Of a DNA stretch of 33,756 nucleotides, positions 16,635 through 25,588 are shown in pieces; the first letter of the stretch is position 1; every line of letters starts with the position of its first letter. Below the pieces are notes generated by a model, which did not search any database, was not told the DNA's origin, and worked only from the letters and a program-made list of their open reading frames with translations. The stretch covers positions 1 through 33,756 of the forward strand of contig CADDZC010000045.1 of assembly GCA_902812365.1 (NCBI GenBank). The letters run 5' to 3'. This DNA is from Acidobacteriota bacterium (lineage in GTDB: Bacteria > Acidobacteriota > Terriglobia > UBA7540). The translations under genes were made by a program, and so were the position numbers.

Positions 16635-16901
16635 TTACGCCCTATCGTAGGGCAGTCGAGCGCCCCGCAAGAATGCGACCTCGGCCTCGACGCCGCCGTT
16701 TACAGGCCGAACCCGAACCACGCGGCCTGGAACCGCTCGGTTGGAACTCTCGCCCGGGAGAATTTGCACTTTCTGTCCGGGCGCGAGTGGGAGGTTGCTT
16801 CGCAGCCGAGCTCCGTCCGCCGAGTAGTCCACAATGAATGCCCACTCGGAATAACTGACAGGGTCAGTGTCGGCGATGATACTGACTGTTTTCTGGGGCA
16901 T
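16635..16901 (-). CDS. Short PilZ-like domain protein
   Basis: 88 residues. The middle shows the PilZ core: D25-Y-S27-A-D-G30 matches the conserved D/N-x-S-x-x-G c-di-GMP contact, followed by ARLRSNLPLAPGQKVQI and the GRVVRVRPVNGGVEAEVAF strands. The N-terminal RxxxR motif that normally precedes the core by about 20-30 residues is not visible, and an in-frame TAG upstream (about 50 nt before the ATG) prevents a longer frame. It may be a PilZ relic, a non-binding variant or a gene with a frameshifted start. It stands alone between Gfo/Idh and tilS, opposite to both. Confidence 0.6.
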   Translation of the reverse strand: MPQKTVSIIADTDPVSYSEWAFIVDYSADGARLRSNLPLAPGQKVQILPGESSNRAVPGRVVRVRPVNGGVEAEVAFLRGARLPYDRA

Positions 16902-17133
16902 AGGATTCGACCATCCGTGGCATTCCCGGTTATTTGAAATTCCTTGATCCTACCCGTGCGCCTGACATCGGACGCCGGCGGTCTCCACGTGTTGTATGCC
17001 ATAGTGTTTAATAACTCCTATAGGCCATACACGTCAACCGCCCAACCTGACTCCTCCGAAAGCGCCCATCCCCTCCCGGGCCCTTGAGGTTGGGTCGATT
17101 CTCCAGCTGGCGCCTCCAGGGTTTATCCTAGTG

Positions 17134-18576
17134 ATGGCAATGCCTCGTCAATCGGATCTTTACCTGCGCTGGGTTCGTGAGATGCGCCAGGCGGGATGGT
17201 TTCGCGCTGGCGAACGGGTTGGCGCGGCGGTCTCGGGCGGACCGGATTCCTGCCTGTTGTTGGTTTTCCTCGCCCAGTATGCTCGGCAGGCCGGATTCAA
17301 CCTAGCCGTGGTGCACTTCAACCATCAGTTGCGCGGGCGGGAGTCTGACGACGACGAGCGGTTCGTGGGTGAACGCGCGCGCGAGCTCGGAAAGGAGTTC
17401 ATCACTGGTCGAGCGGACACGGCCCGCCTGGCGCGGGCAGGGCATCGAAGCCTTGAAGAAACGGCCCGCGAACTGCGCTACCGGTTCTTCTTTCGGCTTA
17501 TTGCCGAGGGTAAGCTGGATAAAGTGGCTACGGCGCATACTGCTAACGACCAAGCCGAAACTGTGCTGCTGCGCCTGTTGCGGGGCTCAGGCACGCGAGG
17601 GCTGGGCGGCATTCACCCCCTCCTTGACGGCAAGATCGTGCGGCCCTTTCTCAGCCTGACCCGAGGGGAAATTAATGCGGAGCTGGTGAGCCGCAACCTG
17701 GCCTTTCGTGTCGATGCCACCAATCAGGATCTAAAATTCGTGCGCAACCGCATTCGCGCGTCGCTCCTACCCTGGCTGGAGAGGGAATTCAATCCTAACC
17801 TCGTAAGCTTACTCAAACAATTGGCGGACCAGGCGCGCGACGAAGAGGCTTTCCTCGAAGAGGCGGCGAGCGACCGGGCGAGACCCTGGAGGGTGGCCGA
17901 GGGAGGGGTCGAAAAGATTCCGGTGCGGCGACTCCTGGAGTTCCCGCCCGCCATCGGACGGCGAGTTCTCCGCCAGATGATTGCTTCGGCACGCGGTCAC
18001 TTGCGGGGAATTACTCATGCGCACATTGACTCCTTGAAGAGCTTTGCCGCCCAAGCTCAGAGCGGCCGCAGGCTGGAACTGCCGGGTGGCTTTGAGGCCC
18101 GGAGGGAGTTTGACTGGTTGGCCATCGGCCCGGTGGGCGCCATCACCCGGGGAACAAGCTTCTGCTATGAGGTGCGGGTACCTGGGAGGGTTCGAGTGCC
18201 GGAGTTAGGGTTAGAATTTCGCCTGGAAGTCTCTGAAAATCTTGAGGCGAACGAGACGCGGACTGCGTATAATATCAGTGAGGAGTTGGCTTTGGATCCA
18301 GATACGCTGCCGGGGACGCTGGTCCTGCGGAACTGGCGGCCCGGAGATCGATTCTGGCCGTCGGGCAGGTCCCGACCCCTGAAGGTGCAGGACCTTTTCC
18401 GCGAGAGCAAGATCCCCCTTCCAGCGCGTCAAGGCTGGCCGGTTCTTCAAAGCGGAAAGCAAATTGTTTGGGTTCGCGGTTTCCCTCCTGGGCGCTGGCT
18501 GGCTGCTCCGCGGCCTACCCGCCGACGGCTCCTGATCTTCGAAACTCCTCTATGGAAGTGCCGTGACTGCCAGTGA
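17134..18576 (+). CDS. tilS: tRNA(Ile)-lysidine synthase
   Basis: 480 residues. It converts cytidine 34 of tRNA-Ile(CAU) to lysidine using ATP and lysine, which is essential for reading AUA. The PP-loop SGGPDS (34-39) binds ATP; VVHFNHQLRGRESDDDE and the ATAHTANDQAETVLLRLLRGSG motif are family hallmarks. The C-terminal third carries the TilS C domain with LRNWRPGDRFWPSGR and KVQDLFRESKIP. Starts at GTG 17131, ATG 17134 and ATG 17140 are possible. ftsH follows about 170 nt downstream, a common gene order. Confidence 0.95.
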   Translation: MAMPRQSDLYLRWVREMRQAGWFRAGERVGAAVSGGPDSCLLLVFLAQYARQAGFNLAVVHFNHQLRGRESDDDERFVGERARELGKEFITGRADTARLARAGHRSLEETARELRYRFFFRLIAEGKLDKVATAHTANDQAETVLLRLLRGSGTRGLGGIHPLLDGKIVRPFLSLTRGEINAELVSRNLAFRVDATNQDLKFVRNRIRASLLPWLEREFNPNLVSLLKQLADQARDEEAFLEEAASDRARPWRVAEGGVEKIPVRRLLEFPPAIGRRVLRQMIASARGHLRGITHAHIDSLKSFAAQAQSGRRLELPGGFEARREFDWLAIGPVGAITRGTSFCYEVRVPGRVRVPELGLEFRLEVSENLEANETRTAYNISEELALDPDTLPGTLVLRNWRPGDRFWPSGRSRPLKVQDLFRESKIPLPARQGWPVLQSGKQIVWVRGFPPGRWLAAPRPTRRRLLIFETPLWKCRDCQ

Positions 18577-18597
18577 TAACCAGGGAGTGAGCTAGTC

Positions 18598-18762
18598 ATG
18601 ATGGACGGCCGGAGTGACCCACGGACCTCCGCAGTTCCCTTAAAGCACGTCGATGCATCTAACAACCAAGGTGGAGCCCGTCGCATGAAGCCCCGGAAAA
18701 CAGTCAATAGGGGATCGAGAGGCACAGTAAGAAGGAGGAAGCACCGTGAACTCGGCGGTTAA
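18598..18762 (+). CDS. Possible small basic protein between tilS and ftsH
   Basis: A 54-codon frame with an ATG at 18598, GGGAG about 10 nt upstream, overlapping the ftsH start by 17 nt. The product would be very basic in its second half ([23 protein letters not shown]), with no family match that I recognise. The overlap would allow translational coupling to ftsH, but chance is a real alternative. Confidence 0.2.
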   Translation: MMDGRSDPRTSAVPLKHVDASNNQGGARRMKPRKTVNRGSRGTVRRRKHRELGG

Positions 18763-20650
18763 AAATATCATTTTCTGGGTGGTTATGGTGGCCACGGCGG
18801 TGCTCCTTTGGGCAGTGGTGCGCTCGAACACGGGCGATCGGGTCCAAGACCTGACCTTCACTGCGTTCATTGATAATGTGAACCAAGGCAACGTGAAGAG
18901 TGTGACGGTTTCGGGCACTGATGTCACCGGGGAGTTTAAGAAAGACAACGCCAAATTTAAGACAACGATTCCCGCCAATTTTCCCGACGTCTACAAAATG
19001 ATGCTGGACAAAGGGGTGAATATTACCCCTAAAACCGACAACGGCAATTCCTGGATGGCGTGGATTGGTAATGGAATACTTCCCATTATTATTCTCGGGG
19101 CTTTTTGGATCTTCTTCATGCGCCAGATGCAGAGCGGTGGCAACAAAGCGCTCTCGTTTGGCAAGAGCCGGGCTCGTCTGCTGTCGACCCAGCAGAAGAA
19201 GGTGACTTTTAAAGACGTCGCTGGCGTGGATGAAGCCAAAGAAGAATTGCACGAGATCATTGACTTTTTGCGCGAGCCCCAGAAATTCCAGAAACTCGGG
19301 GGCCGGATCCCGAAGGGGGTGCTGCTGGTGGGCCCTCCCGGAACGGGCAAGACGTTGCTGGCGCGGGCAATTGCCGGCGAGGCGAATGTCCCTTTCTTTT
19401 CCATTTCCGGCTCTGATTTTGTCGAGATGTTCGTGGGAGTGGGCGCTTCCAGGGTGCGGGACCTGTTTGAGCAAGGCAAGAAGAATGCTCCTTGCATCAT
19501 CTTCATCGATGAAATCGACGCGGTAGGTCGGCATCGCGGCGCTGGCCTGGGCGGTGGACACGACGAACGCGAGCAGACCTTGAACCAGCTGCTGGTGGAG
19601 ATGGACGGTTTTGAGTCGAATGAAGGCGTCATCCTGATCGCCGCCACGAACCGGCCTGACGTCCTGGACCCGGCTCTGCTGCGTCCCGGTCGGTTTGACC
19701 GCCGCGTCGTGGTTCCCCGTCCCGATGTGGGGGGCCGAGAAGGGATTCTGAAGGTTCATGCCAAGAAGATTCCTCTCGCCGAGGACGTGGATCTCACTGT
19801 GCTCGCGCGCGGTACGCCGGGCTTTTCGGGCGCCGATCTGGCCAATCTGGTCAACGAGGCGGCGCTGCTCGCGGCGCGCCAGAACCGCAAGCAGGTCTGC
19901 ATGTGGGACTTTGAGCAGGCGAAAGACAAGGTACTGATGGGAGCCGAGCGCAAGTCGATGATTCTTTCTGACGAAGAAAAAAGGAATACGGCCTATCACG
20001 AAGGAGGGCACGCGCTGGTGGCGTTGATGGTTCCGCATGCCGATCCTTTGCATAAGGTTACGATCATCCCGCGCGGCATGGCTCTGGGCGTCACTATGCA
20101 GTTGCCCGTCGACGATAAGCATACATACACGAGGGACCAACTGGAATCCCAGCTCGCCATCATGATGGGCGGCCGGGTGGCGGAAGAACTGTTCTTGAAC
20201 CACATGACCACCGGCGCTTCCAATGACATCGAGCAGGCTACAGAACTAGCCCGCCGGATGGTTTGCGAATTCGGCATGTCGGACCTCGGGCCGCTCGCCT
20301 TTGGCAAGAACCAGGGTGAAATCTTTTTGGGCCGGGATCTCGCCACCTCTCGCGATTTCAGCGAAGATACGGCTATCAAGATCGACCAAGAAGTGAAGAA
20401 ATTTATCAGCACCGGCTACCAGCGGGCGAAAGACATTCTCTCCGCCAATCGCGAGGCGATGATCCGCATCGCTGAAGCGCTGCTCGATCGCGAGGTGCTC
20501 GACGGCAACGAGGTGAAATTGCTCGTCGAGGGCAAGCCATTGCCCGCCGTGGTGAGGCCGGAGGCGCCGAAACCCCCCGAGGCTCAGCAAGTATTGACTC
20601 CACAACCCAATCCCAAGCTGCCCGGTCGCGAGCGTCCGCAGCCAGCCTAA
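18746..20650 (+). CDS. ftsH: ATP-dependent zinc metalloprotease FtsH
   Basis: 634 residues, full length. The N-terminal span (about 7-25), periplasmic domain (30-105) and second span (108-125) anchor it in the inner membrane. The AAA+ module has Walker A GPPGTGKT (196-203), the pore motif around [17 protein letters not shown] (225-241), Walker B IIFIDE (251-256) and the SRH segment with R-finger ([21 protein letters not shown]). The protease zinc site is HEGGH (418-422); most homologues read HEAGH, and the catalytic HExxH is kept. It degrades misassembled membrane proteins and short-lived regulators. The start is GTG at 18746, fixed by AGGAGGA 6 nt upstream. Confidence 0.98.
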   Translation: MNSAVKNIIFWVVMVATAVLLWAVVRSNTGDRVQDLTFTAFIDNVNQGNVKSVTVSGTDVTGEFKKDNAKFKTTIPANFPDVYKMMLDKGVNITPKTDNGNSWMAWIGNGILPIIILGAFWIFFMRQMQSGGNKALSFGKSRARLLSTQQKKVTFKDVAGVDEAKEELHEIIDFLREPQKFQKLGGRIPKGVLLVGPPGTGKTLLARAIAGEANVPFFSISGSDFVEMFVGVGASRVRDLFEQGKKNAPCIIFIDEIDAVGRHRGAGLGGGHDEREQTLNQLLVEMDGFESNEGVILIAATNRPDVLDPALLRPGRFDRRVVVPRPDVGGREGILKVHAKKIPLAEDVDLTVLARGTPGFSGADLANLVNEAALLAARQNRKQVCMWDFEQAKDKVLMGAERKSMILSDEEKRNTAYHEGGHALVALMVPHADPLHKVTIIPRGMALGVTMQLPVDDKHTYTRDQLESQLAIMMGGRVAEELFLNHMTTGASNDIEQATELARRMVCEFGMSDLGPLAFGKNQGEIFLGRDLATSRDFSEDTAIKIDQEVKKFISTGYQRAKDILSANREAMIRIAEALLDREVLDGNEVKLLVEGKPLPAVVRPEAPKPPEAQQVLTPQPNPKLPGRERPQPA

Positions 20651-20654
20651 GCGT

Positions 20655-20777
20655 ATGAAAAAACCGTTACCCATCACCCCTGCCAAGCAGGAGGGCATGA
20701 CTGCGTTCGCAGGGTACGGCCGGACCGATGAGTTCTATGGCAATCCTCGTCCGCTTGCTTTCTTTCCCCGCTGTTAA
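20655..20777 (+). CDS. Possible 40-residue protein after ftsH
   Basis: The ATG lies 4 nt after the ftsH stop, so ribosomes could re-initiate. The product (MKKPLPITPAKQEG..., ending FFPRC) has no recognised motif or membrane span. No strong ribosome site precedes it. Too short to judge without conservation data. Confidence 0.25.
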   Translation: MKKPLPITPAKQEGMTAFAGYGRTDEFYGNPRPLAFFPRC

Positions 20778-20863
20778 CCCGTAAACCTTCCCGCTCGAGC
20801 CGGCCTGTGTCACAATGCGGCGACATCGCCAGGTCGTTCGCGACCTACTTCCGGGAGGTCTTC

Positions 20864-21583
20864 ATGAGGCTCGTTCTGGCGGAAGCGGTAGGAACTATGT
20901 TGTTGATTGTGCTGGGTGACGGGGTCGTAGCGGCGGTGTTGTTGGCCAAATCGAAAGCCGAAAAATCGGGCTGGATCGTCATCACCACAGGTTGGGCCCT
21001 GGCGGTGGCCGTGCCGGTTTATGCCGTTGGAAGGATCAGCGGTGCGCATCTCAATCCGGCCATTACGTTCGCGTTCGCGCTGGTTGGCAAAACACCATGG
21101 CGCCAAGTACCTTTTTATCTGCTCGGGCAATTTGTGGGTGCCTTCGCCGGCGCGGTGCTGGTGTGGTTGTCGTATCTCGACCATTACGCGGCCACGGACG
21201 ATCCGGCGCTCAAGCTGCTGACCTTCGCCACGATGCCAGCGATCCGGCGACTGCCCTTCAATTTCCTCACCGAAGTCATCGGGACGTTTGTCCTGGTGTT
21301 CGGGGTGCTTGCCATCGTCGCCAATGAAGCTCCGGTCCGGTCGGGGCTGACACCGCTACTGATCGGATTTCTCGTGTGGGCCATCGGTCTTTCGCTCGGC
21401 GGCCCGACGGGATACGCCATCAATCCGGCGCGCGATCTGGCACCGCGCATTGCTCACGCCGTGTTGCCGGTGGCCGGCAAGGGCCATTCCGGCTGGAGCT
21501 ACTCTTGGGTGCCGGTAGTGGCACCGCTGGTGGGAGGCGTCATCGGTGCCGCAGCCTACGTGGCAATGTTAGCCGGGAGGTAG
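20864..21583 (+). CDS. glpF: MIP-family aquaglyceroporin (glycerol facilitator-like)
   Basis: 239 residues with six membrane spans and two half-helices. Both NPA boxes are present: HLNPAITF (NPA 64-66) and INPARDLAPR (NPA 187-189, R190). The Asp after the second NPAR (NPARD) is the mark of glycerol-conducting members rather than strict water channels. It lets glycerol or similar small neutral solutes cross the inner membrane. The ATG at 20864 is chosen because GGGAGG lies 8 nt upstream and the family starts here. No glycerol kinase or dehydrogenase is adjacent. It converges on a LacI-type regulator gene 11 nt away. Confidence 0.9.
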   Translation: MRLVLAEAVGTMLLIVLGDGVVAAVLLAKSKAEKSGWIVITTGWALAVAVPVYAVGRISGAHLNPAITFAFALVGKTPWRQVPFYLLGQFVGAFAGAVLVWLSYLDHYAATDDPALKLLTFATMPAIRRLPFNFLTEVIGTFVLVFGVLAIVANEAPVRSGLTPLLIGFLVWAIGLSLGGPTGYAINPARDLAPRIAHAVLPVAGKGHSGWSYSWVPVVAPLVGGVIGAAAYVAMLAGR

Positions 21584-21594
21584 AGAGGCGATCC

Positions 21595-22656
21595 TCAGGG
21601 TCGGGCAGCGGCTCGCTCGTGACTTCGGAGCGACCGGTGGCCGGTCGCGACGGCCGGCAAGCAGGACTCGCGCTTCACGAGGCTCGTGGGCAGAGTGACC
21701 TGCTGCGGAGCCAGATCTGGATCAGCGATACGCCTCAGTACCATTTCCACGAGCTGTTTCCCGAGCTGCTCGGGATACTCGTGGATGGTGGTCAAAGGCG
21801 GGTGAAGGACGCCTCCGTAAGTGTCATTGCAGCCGGTGACGCTGAGATCCTGAGGAATCCGTAATCCACGCTCAGCGGCCGCCCGGTAAACGCCCTGGGC
21901 GGTAGGGTCGGTGCCGGCGAAAATCGCCGTCACCTTTTCCCGCCGCGCTAAAATGGACTTGGTGGAAAGATAACCGATCTCCTGCTCGTCGCCGGAATCG
22001 AGGCCGGCCAGCCGCGGGGTCAACCCCGCTTCCTTCATGGCTTCGCAGTACCCCTGGTAGCAGCGAGCATACCAGGGCAGCCGAGTGTTGCCCACAAACC
22101 AAATGTAAGTGTGGCCGAGCGACTGCAAATAGCGGGTCATTTCGTGCCCGCCCAGAACATCGTCCGAATATATGACGTCGTATCCCTCGCGCCGGTACTC
22201 GCCCACCATATTGTTTCCAAGCGCCGCAAAGACCGCGCCGCGATGTGCGAGCGCCGCCAGCAAGTTGTCGTAATTCGTCCCCGCCAGGATCACCGCGCGC
22301 GCCACGTCGCGCCGCATCATCACCTGGGGTAGATGAAGGTCGCGGGGCGGCACGTGCGGGGCGTACTGGAAGGACAGGAACAGGAGGTCCCACCCCCGGG
22401 CGCGGCAGCAGTCCTCAGCGCCCAGCAAAATGTGGGAATGAAATGGGTGGAGCATTTCGCGGTTACCGAGCACAAACGCGATCGTTTTTGACTTGTTCGT
22501 TTCACTCAGGTCGATGCCCAGCTCCTGGGCCGCCCGCCGCACTCTTCCCTGAATGTCCCGGCTCACCCGAGCCGTGCCATTCACAATGCGGGAGACCGTA
22601 GCCACGCTCACTCCCGCCCGCTGCGCGATCTGTTGCAACGTATATTTCCTGGCCAT
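21595..22656 (-). CDS. LacI/GalR family transcriptional regulator
   Basis: 353 residues. The N-terminal helix-turn-helix is LQQIAQRAGVSVATVSRIVNG (7-27) with the hinge helix near 45-55 (RRAAQELGI). The rest is a periplasmic-binding-protein-like sensor domain: IAFVLGN, a VILAGTNYDN strand-turn, FAGTDPTAQGVYRAAAERGLRIPQDLSVTGCND and the HPPLTTIHEYPEQLG segment typical of the C-terminal subdomain. It should repress sugar-related genes and release on ligand binding. No sugar-catabolic operon lies beside it, so its targets are unknown; the neighbouring glycerol facilitator is a candidate only by proximity. Confidence 0.93.
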   Translation of the reverse strand: MARKYTLQQIAQRAGVSVATVSRIVNGTARVSRDIQGRVRRAAQELGIDLSETNKSKTIAFVLGNREMLHPFHSHILLGAEDCCRARGWDLLFLSFQYAPHVPPRDLHLPQVMMRRDVARAVILAGTNYDNLLAALAHRGAVFAALGNNMVGEYRREGYDVIYSDDVLGGHEMTRYLQSLGHTYIWFVGNTRLPWYARCYQGYCEAMKEAGLTPRLAGLDSGDEQEIGYLSTKSILARREKVTAIFAGTDPTAQGVYRAAAERGLRIPQDLSVTGCNDTYGGVLHPPLTTIHEYPEQLGKQLVEMVLRRIADPDLAPQQVTLPTSLVKRESCLPAVATGHRSLRSHERAAARP

Positions 22657-22836
22657 TCCGCGTTCCTCGGATACGGGCCGTGGGCTCCGCTCCGCCTTAC
22701 CCTTTCGTGGTACCGCCTCTGCGCCGAGCCTGCAACCTGACTCTCTCCCTAAGACTGATTATCAGAATCGGCAGTAAACTACAACCGCAGGTGGAAAATG
22801 CGCGCGCCTCCCGACCTCGATTAACCGGGCGAGCGG

Positions 22837-23700
22837 CTACACAAAATCCCGTCCGATCAGGCGTTCAATTCGCTTGCGAATCGGCGGGTGGGTAGAAAAC
22901 AGTTCGGAAAAGATTTGGCCGGCGGTCAGTGGCTGGGCACAGAACAGATGGGCCATCGAGGGTGGCACCTGCAGGGGGATACGTTTCGACCACTCGTCAA
23001 TTTTCTGGAGGGCGCTGGCCAAACCGCGCGGATTGCCGGTGATTTCAGCGCCGGTGGCGTCCGCCTGGTATTCACGTGAGCGCGAGATAGCCAGCTGAAT
23101 CAGCGTGGCAGCGAGCGGCGCTAGAATCATCATCGCCAGGGCGGAAAAGATTCCTCCGCCCCTTCCCTCTTCATCCCGCCCGCCCGCGCCGCCGAAGCCG
23201 AAAAGCTCCGCATAATAGGCCATGTGCGCGATCCAGGTAATCGCGCCCGCGATCGTCGCCACGACGGCGCTGATGAGGATGTCACGGTTGCGGACGTGAC
23301 CAAGCTCGTGGGCCAGTACCCCTTCAATCTCCTCGTCATTACACAGCTCGAGAAGACCCCGCGTCACGGCCACCGAGGCATGACGGGGATTGCGTCCGGT
23401 TGCAAAAGCGTTGGGCGAATCCGTCGGAATCAGATAGATCTTCGGCACGGGAACGTTGGCTTTAGCCGCCAGGCGCTCGACGATCTGATAGATGCGCGGT
23501 CCTTCCTCGCGCGAAATTGGTTGCGCGCCGCTGGTCGCCAAGGCAATCTTATCCGAAAAGAAGTAGCTGCCGAAATTCATGACCGCGGCAAAGACCAGGG
23601 CGATTTCAACTCCGCGCTCCCCGCCGAGCATCTGTCCAAGGGCCAGCAATAACCCGGTCAAAGCGGCGAGCAGAACCGTGGTCTTCAAGTTGTTCCACAT
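22837..23700 (-). CDS. htpX: Membrane zinc metalloprotease HtpX (M48)
   Basis: 287 residues. Two N-terminal spans (about 8-25 and 30-48) precede the M48 domain. The zinc site HELGH (131-135) is followed by the third-ligand region with SREYQADATGAEITGNP. Two further hydrophobic stretches (about 145-165 and 180-200) flank the cytosolic domain. It is the heat-shock-linked partner of FtsH in quality control of inner-membrane proteins; ftsH lies 2 kb away on the other strand. The C-terminus FSTHPPIRKRIERL is typical of the family. Confidence 0.96.
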   Translation of the reverse strand: MWNNLKTTVLLAALTGLLLALGQMLGGERGVEIALVFAAVMNFGSYFFSDKIALATSGAQPISREEGPRIYQIVERLAAKANVPVPKIYLIPTDSPNAFATGRNPRHASVAVTRGLLELCNDEEIEGVLAHELGHVRNRDILISAVVATIAGAITWIAHMAYYAELFGFGGAGGRDEEGRGGGIFSALAMMILAPLAATLIQLAISRSREYQADATGAEITGNPRGLASALQKIDEWSKRIPLQVPPSMAHLFCAQPLTAGQIFSELFSTHPPIRKRIERLIGRDFV

Positions 23701-23850
23701 GGTCTCCCGTCCCCCGTCTGCAATTCTACGCGACTACCATTCCCTTATTTAGATGCTGGGCCCGCCGGAAGGGTTAGAGTCCATAGCCCCGCGTTCGAAT
23801 CCGCCCGGTCACATCTCTCTCCCGACAGGGTGCTCCGTGGCCCGGTTCGT

Positions 23851-25122
23851 CTACAGGTGCGAGAACCGGGTCTGGCAGTTGTTGCCGAAAGTGAAAGAAT
23901 TGACGGTGAGGCCGGGCGCGGTCGGGAAGAGCTCCACTACGTGACTTCCGAAAGCCGGATTCGCCACCAGATAATACATACGCGGCTCGCGAATCTCCAG
24001 GTAGGAATGGCCTTCGGCGTCGAACTTGACGTCCACTCCTTTATCCTCAGCCGTTAGATCCTTGCCGTCCTGTTTGATGTAGAGCCTTGAAGGACGGCCA
24101 TGGGAGACGTTGATGACCGCATAAAGCTCTCGGGCGTGGTAGCGCGCCTCGAGCTCGTCGCCGGAAGCCTCCCGTCCCTTGTGTTTCCCCCGATAGATCA
24201 TGCCGTTGCGGTCCGTCTCCCAGCGCCCCGAAAGCACCACGCGACCATCCTCGACCGCCCGCGGCAGTTGATAGTCGACCGTCCGGCCGTCGTGGTATCC
24301 CTCAGGATTGGCGAGGACGCCGCGGTCGCCCCAATGTCCTACGTACATCTCCGGCGTCGGAATGCCGCAAGAGGTCGCAAAGGCGTCTTCGTCAGGAGGA
24401 ATCGTGTAGCTCGCCGGGAAGGTCAGTCCCGGATGCGCCTCGCGCAGCAGATCCTGGATGGCATGTTCGAAAGCGCTATCAGCTCCTTCGCCGGCTCGGT
24501 TGTAGCGGACATACCCTTTGGCGTCAACCAGGAAGCGGTTCGGCCATGTGGAGTTGCGATAAGCCTTCCAGATGGCGAAGCTATCGTCCACAACTACGGG
24601 GTAGGGAAGCCCGAAGCGCTTAACGGCGGCGCGGACGTGTTCCGGCGGGTAGGCGATATCAAACTCGGGGTCATGCACGCCGATAATCTCGAATCCGTAT
24701 TTGTGGTACCGATCCCACCATTTTTTGTTGTCGTCGAATGTGCGGATACAGTTGATACAGGTGTATTCCCAAAAATCGATGAGCACCACCTTGCCGCGCA
24801 GCCCGGCCATGGTCAGCGGCGCCGAGTTGATCCAGATATCGCCGGGCAACCCTGTTTGAGGTGCTTCCGCCACCTGCGGCGTTGACAGAGTCCCCGTGCT
24901 TTCAGAACGAGAAAGACCGCCTGCCCCCGCCGGAGCTCCTGGGCGGCTCAGCTCCTGTTCTAAGGCCGGGAAGTTCGGTGACGGAAATTCCGGAGCCTTA
25001 AAATGGACGGGAGTCAATCCTTCAAGGTCCGAGCCGGCCGCCGCCGGAAATATCTTCAGCGTCGTAATGGCGAGCGCCCATATCGCCAGCCCCAGCGTGA
25101 TAACGACCCGCGCCGTCTTCAT
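23851..25122 (-). CDS. Exported thioredoxin-like protein with DipZ-type C-terminal domain
   Basis: 423 residues. The N-terminal hydrophobic segment (5-27) is a signal peptide or anchor, followed by a proline-rich linker to about 90. The thioredoxin fold (about 95-245) carries the redox pair C122-I-N-C125 in FWEYTCINCIRTF, a form typical of DipZ/TlpA-like extracytoplasmic thioredoxins. The remaining ~170 residues match the DipZ C-terminal beta domain (FATSCGIPTPEMYVG, SGRWE, ARELYAVINV). The usual CcdA-like membrane part is absent. GGAGG sits 7 nt before the ATG. Thioredoxins also belong to the Campylobacter FTR1/P19 iron locus, and this gene lies beside an FTR1 operon, divergently oriented, so a link is possible. 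Confidence 0.88.
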   Translation of the reverse strand: MKTARVVITLGLAIWALAITTLKIFPAAAGSDLEGLTPVHFKAPEFPSPNFPALEQELSRPGAPAGAGGLSRSESTGTLSTPQVAEAPQTGLPGDIWINSAPLTMAGLRGKVVLIDFWEYTCINCIRTFDDNKKWWDRYHKYGFEIIGVHDPEFDIAYPPEHVRAAVKRFGLPYPVVVDDSFAIWKAYRNSTWPNRFLVDAKGYVRYNRAGEGADSAFEHAIQDLLREAHPGLTFPASYTIPPDEDAFATSCGIPTPEMYVGHWGDRGVLANPEGYHDGRTVDYQLPRAVEDGRVVLSGRWETDRNGMIYRGKHKGREASGDELEARYHARELYAVINVSHGRPSRLYIKQDGKDLTAEDKGVDVKFDAEGHSYLEIREPRMYYLVANPAFGSHVVELFPTAPGLTVNSFTFGNNCQTRFSHL

Positions 25123-25588
25123 GTCACAACCTCCGCTTCCGCCCGGTCCCGGTAAGAAACCTGTTTAGATGCTGGTTCCCGTCTTCGCGTCACGGAGTCC
25201 CGTGCGTGTCCATCGCTGACCGAGCGTCCACACCACTGTTTCGATCTCTCCGCCGGTGCGGGCGCGTTTGGGTGTTAGCAGACGGGTGATCGATTCCCTC
25301 CTATGCCACCAGGTCAGTCCCCGCCATATCGAAAACCTCTTCTTTCCCACGACGAGAAAAGTACCGCATTACTCGCTCGGGGTAAAGGGTCCAAGCGATT
25401 TCTCGCCGCGACCCGCCTTCATCCGATGCCAGATACGGGGCAAGCACAGCCGGCGGTCGGCGCGAAGCAGGTGTAGGCACGTCCTGACTCCTACCGTGCC
25501 GTTTATTAACGAGTACGGGGGCTTGCCTCCGGCCGCAGGGGGTGATAGGATGGCCGCGGAAAGGGTGGGGAGGGAGGCGACGCGGGTG
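25123..25588. other. Divergent intergenic region of 466 bases
   Basis: It separates the thioredoxin-like gene from the gluconate dehydrogenase subunit gene. I see the ribosome sites of both genes, but no clear sigma-70 promoter pair, terminator or repeat. A 61-codon minus-strand frame (25165-25350) is basic and has no recognisable motif or ribosome site, so it is not called. Confidence 0.55.

Noticed and set aside
18704-20203. A 499-codon minus-strand frame
   Set aside because: It is the antisense shadow of ftsH, with no domain of its own.
23786-23815. A tRNA-like TTCGAATCC sequence
   Set aside because: The flanking five bases do not pair as a T-stem, and no anticodon or D arm lies upstream on either strand.
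23748-25175. A 12-bp direct repeat (TTTAGATGCTGG) at 23748-23759 and 25164-25175, flanking the thioredoxin-like gene
   Set aside because: It could suggest an inserted cassette, but 12-bp matches are expected by chance in 33 kb, and no transposase or inverted ends are present.
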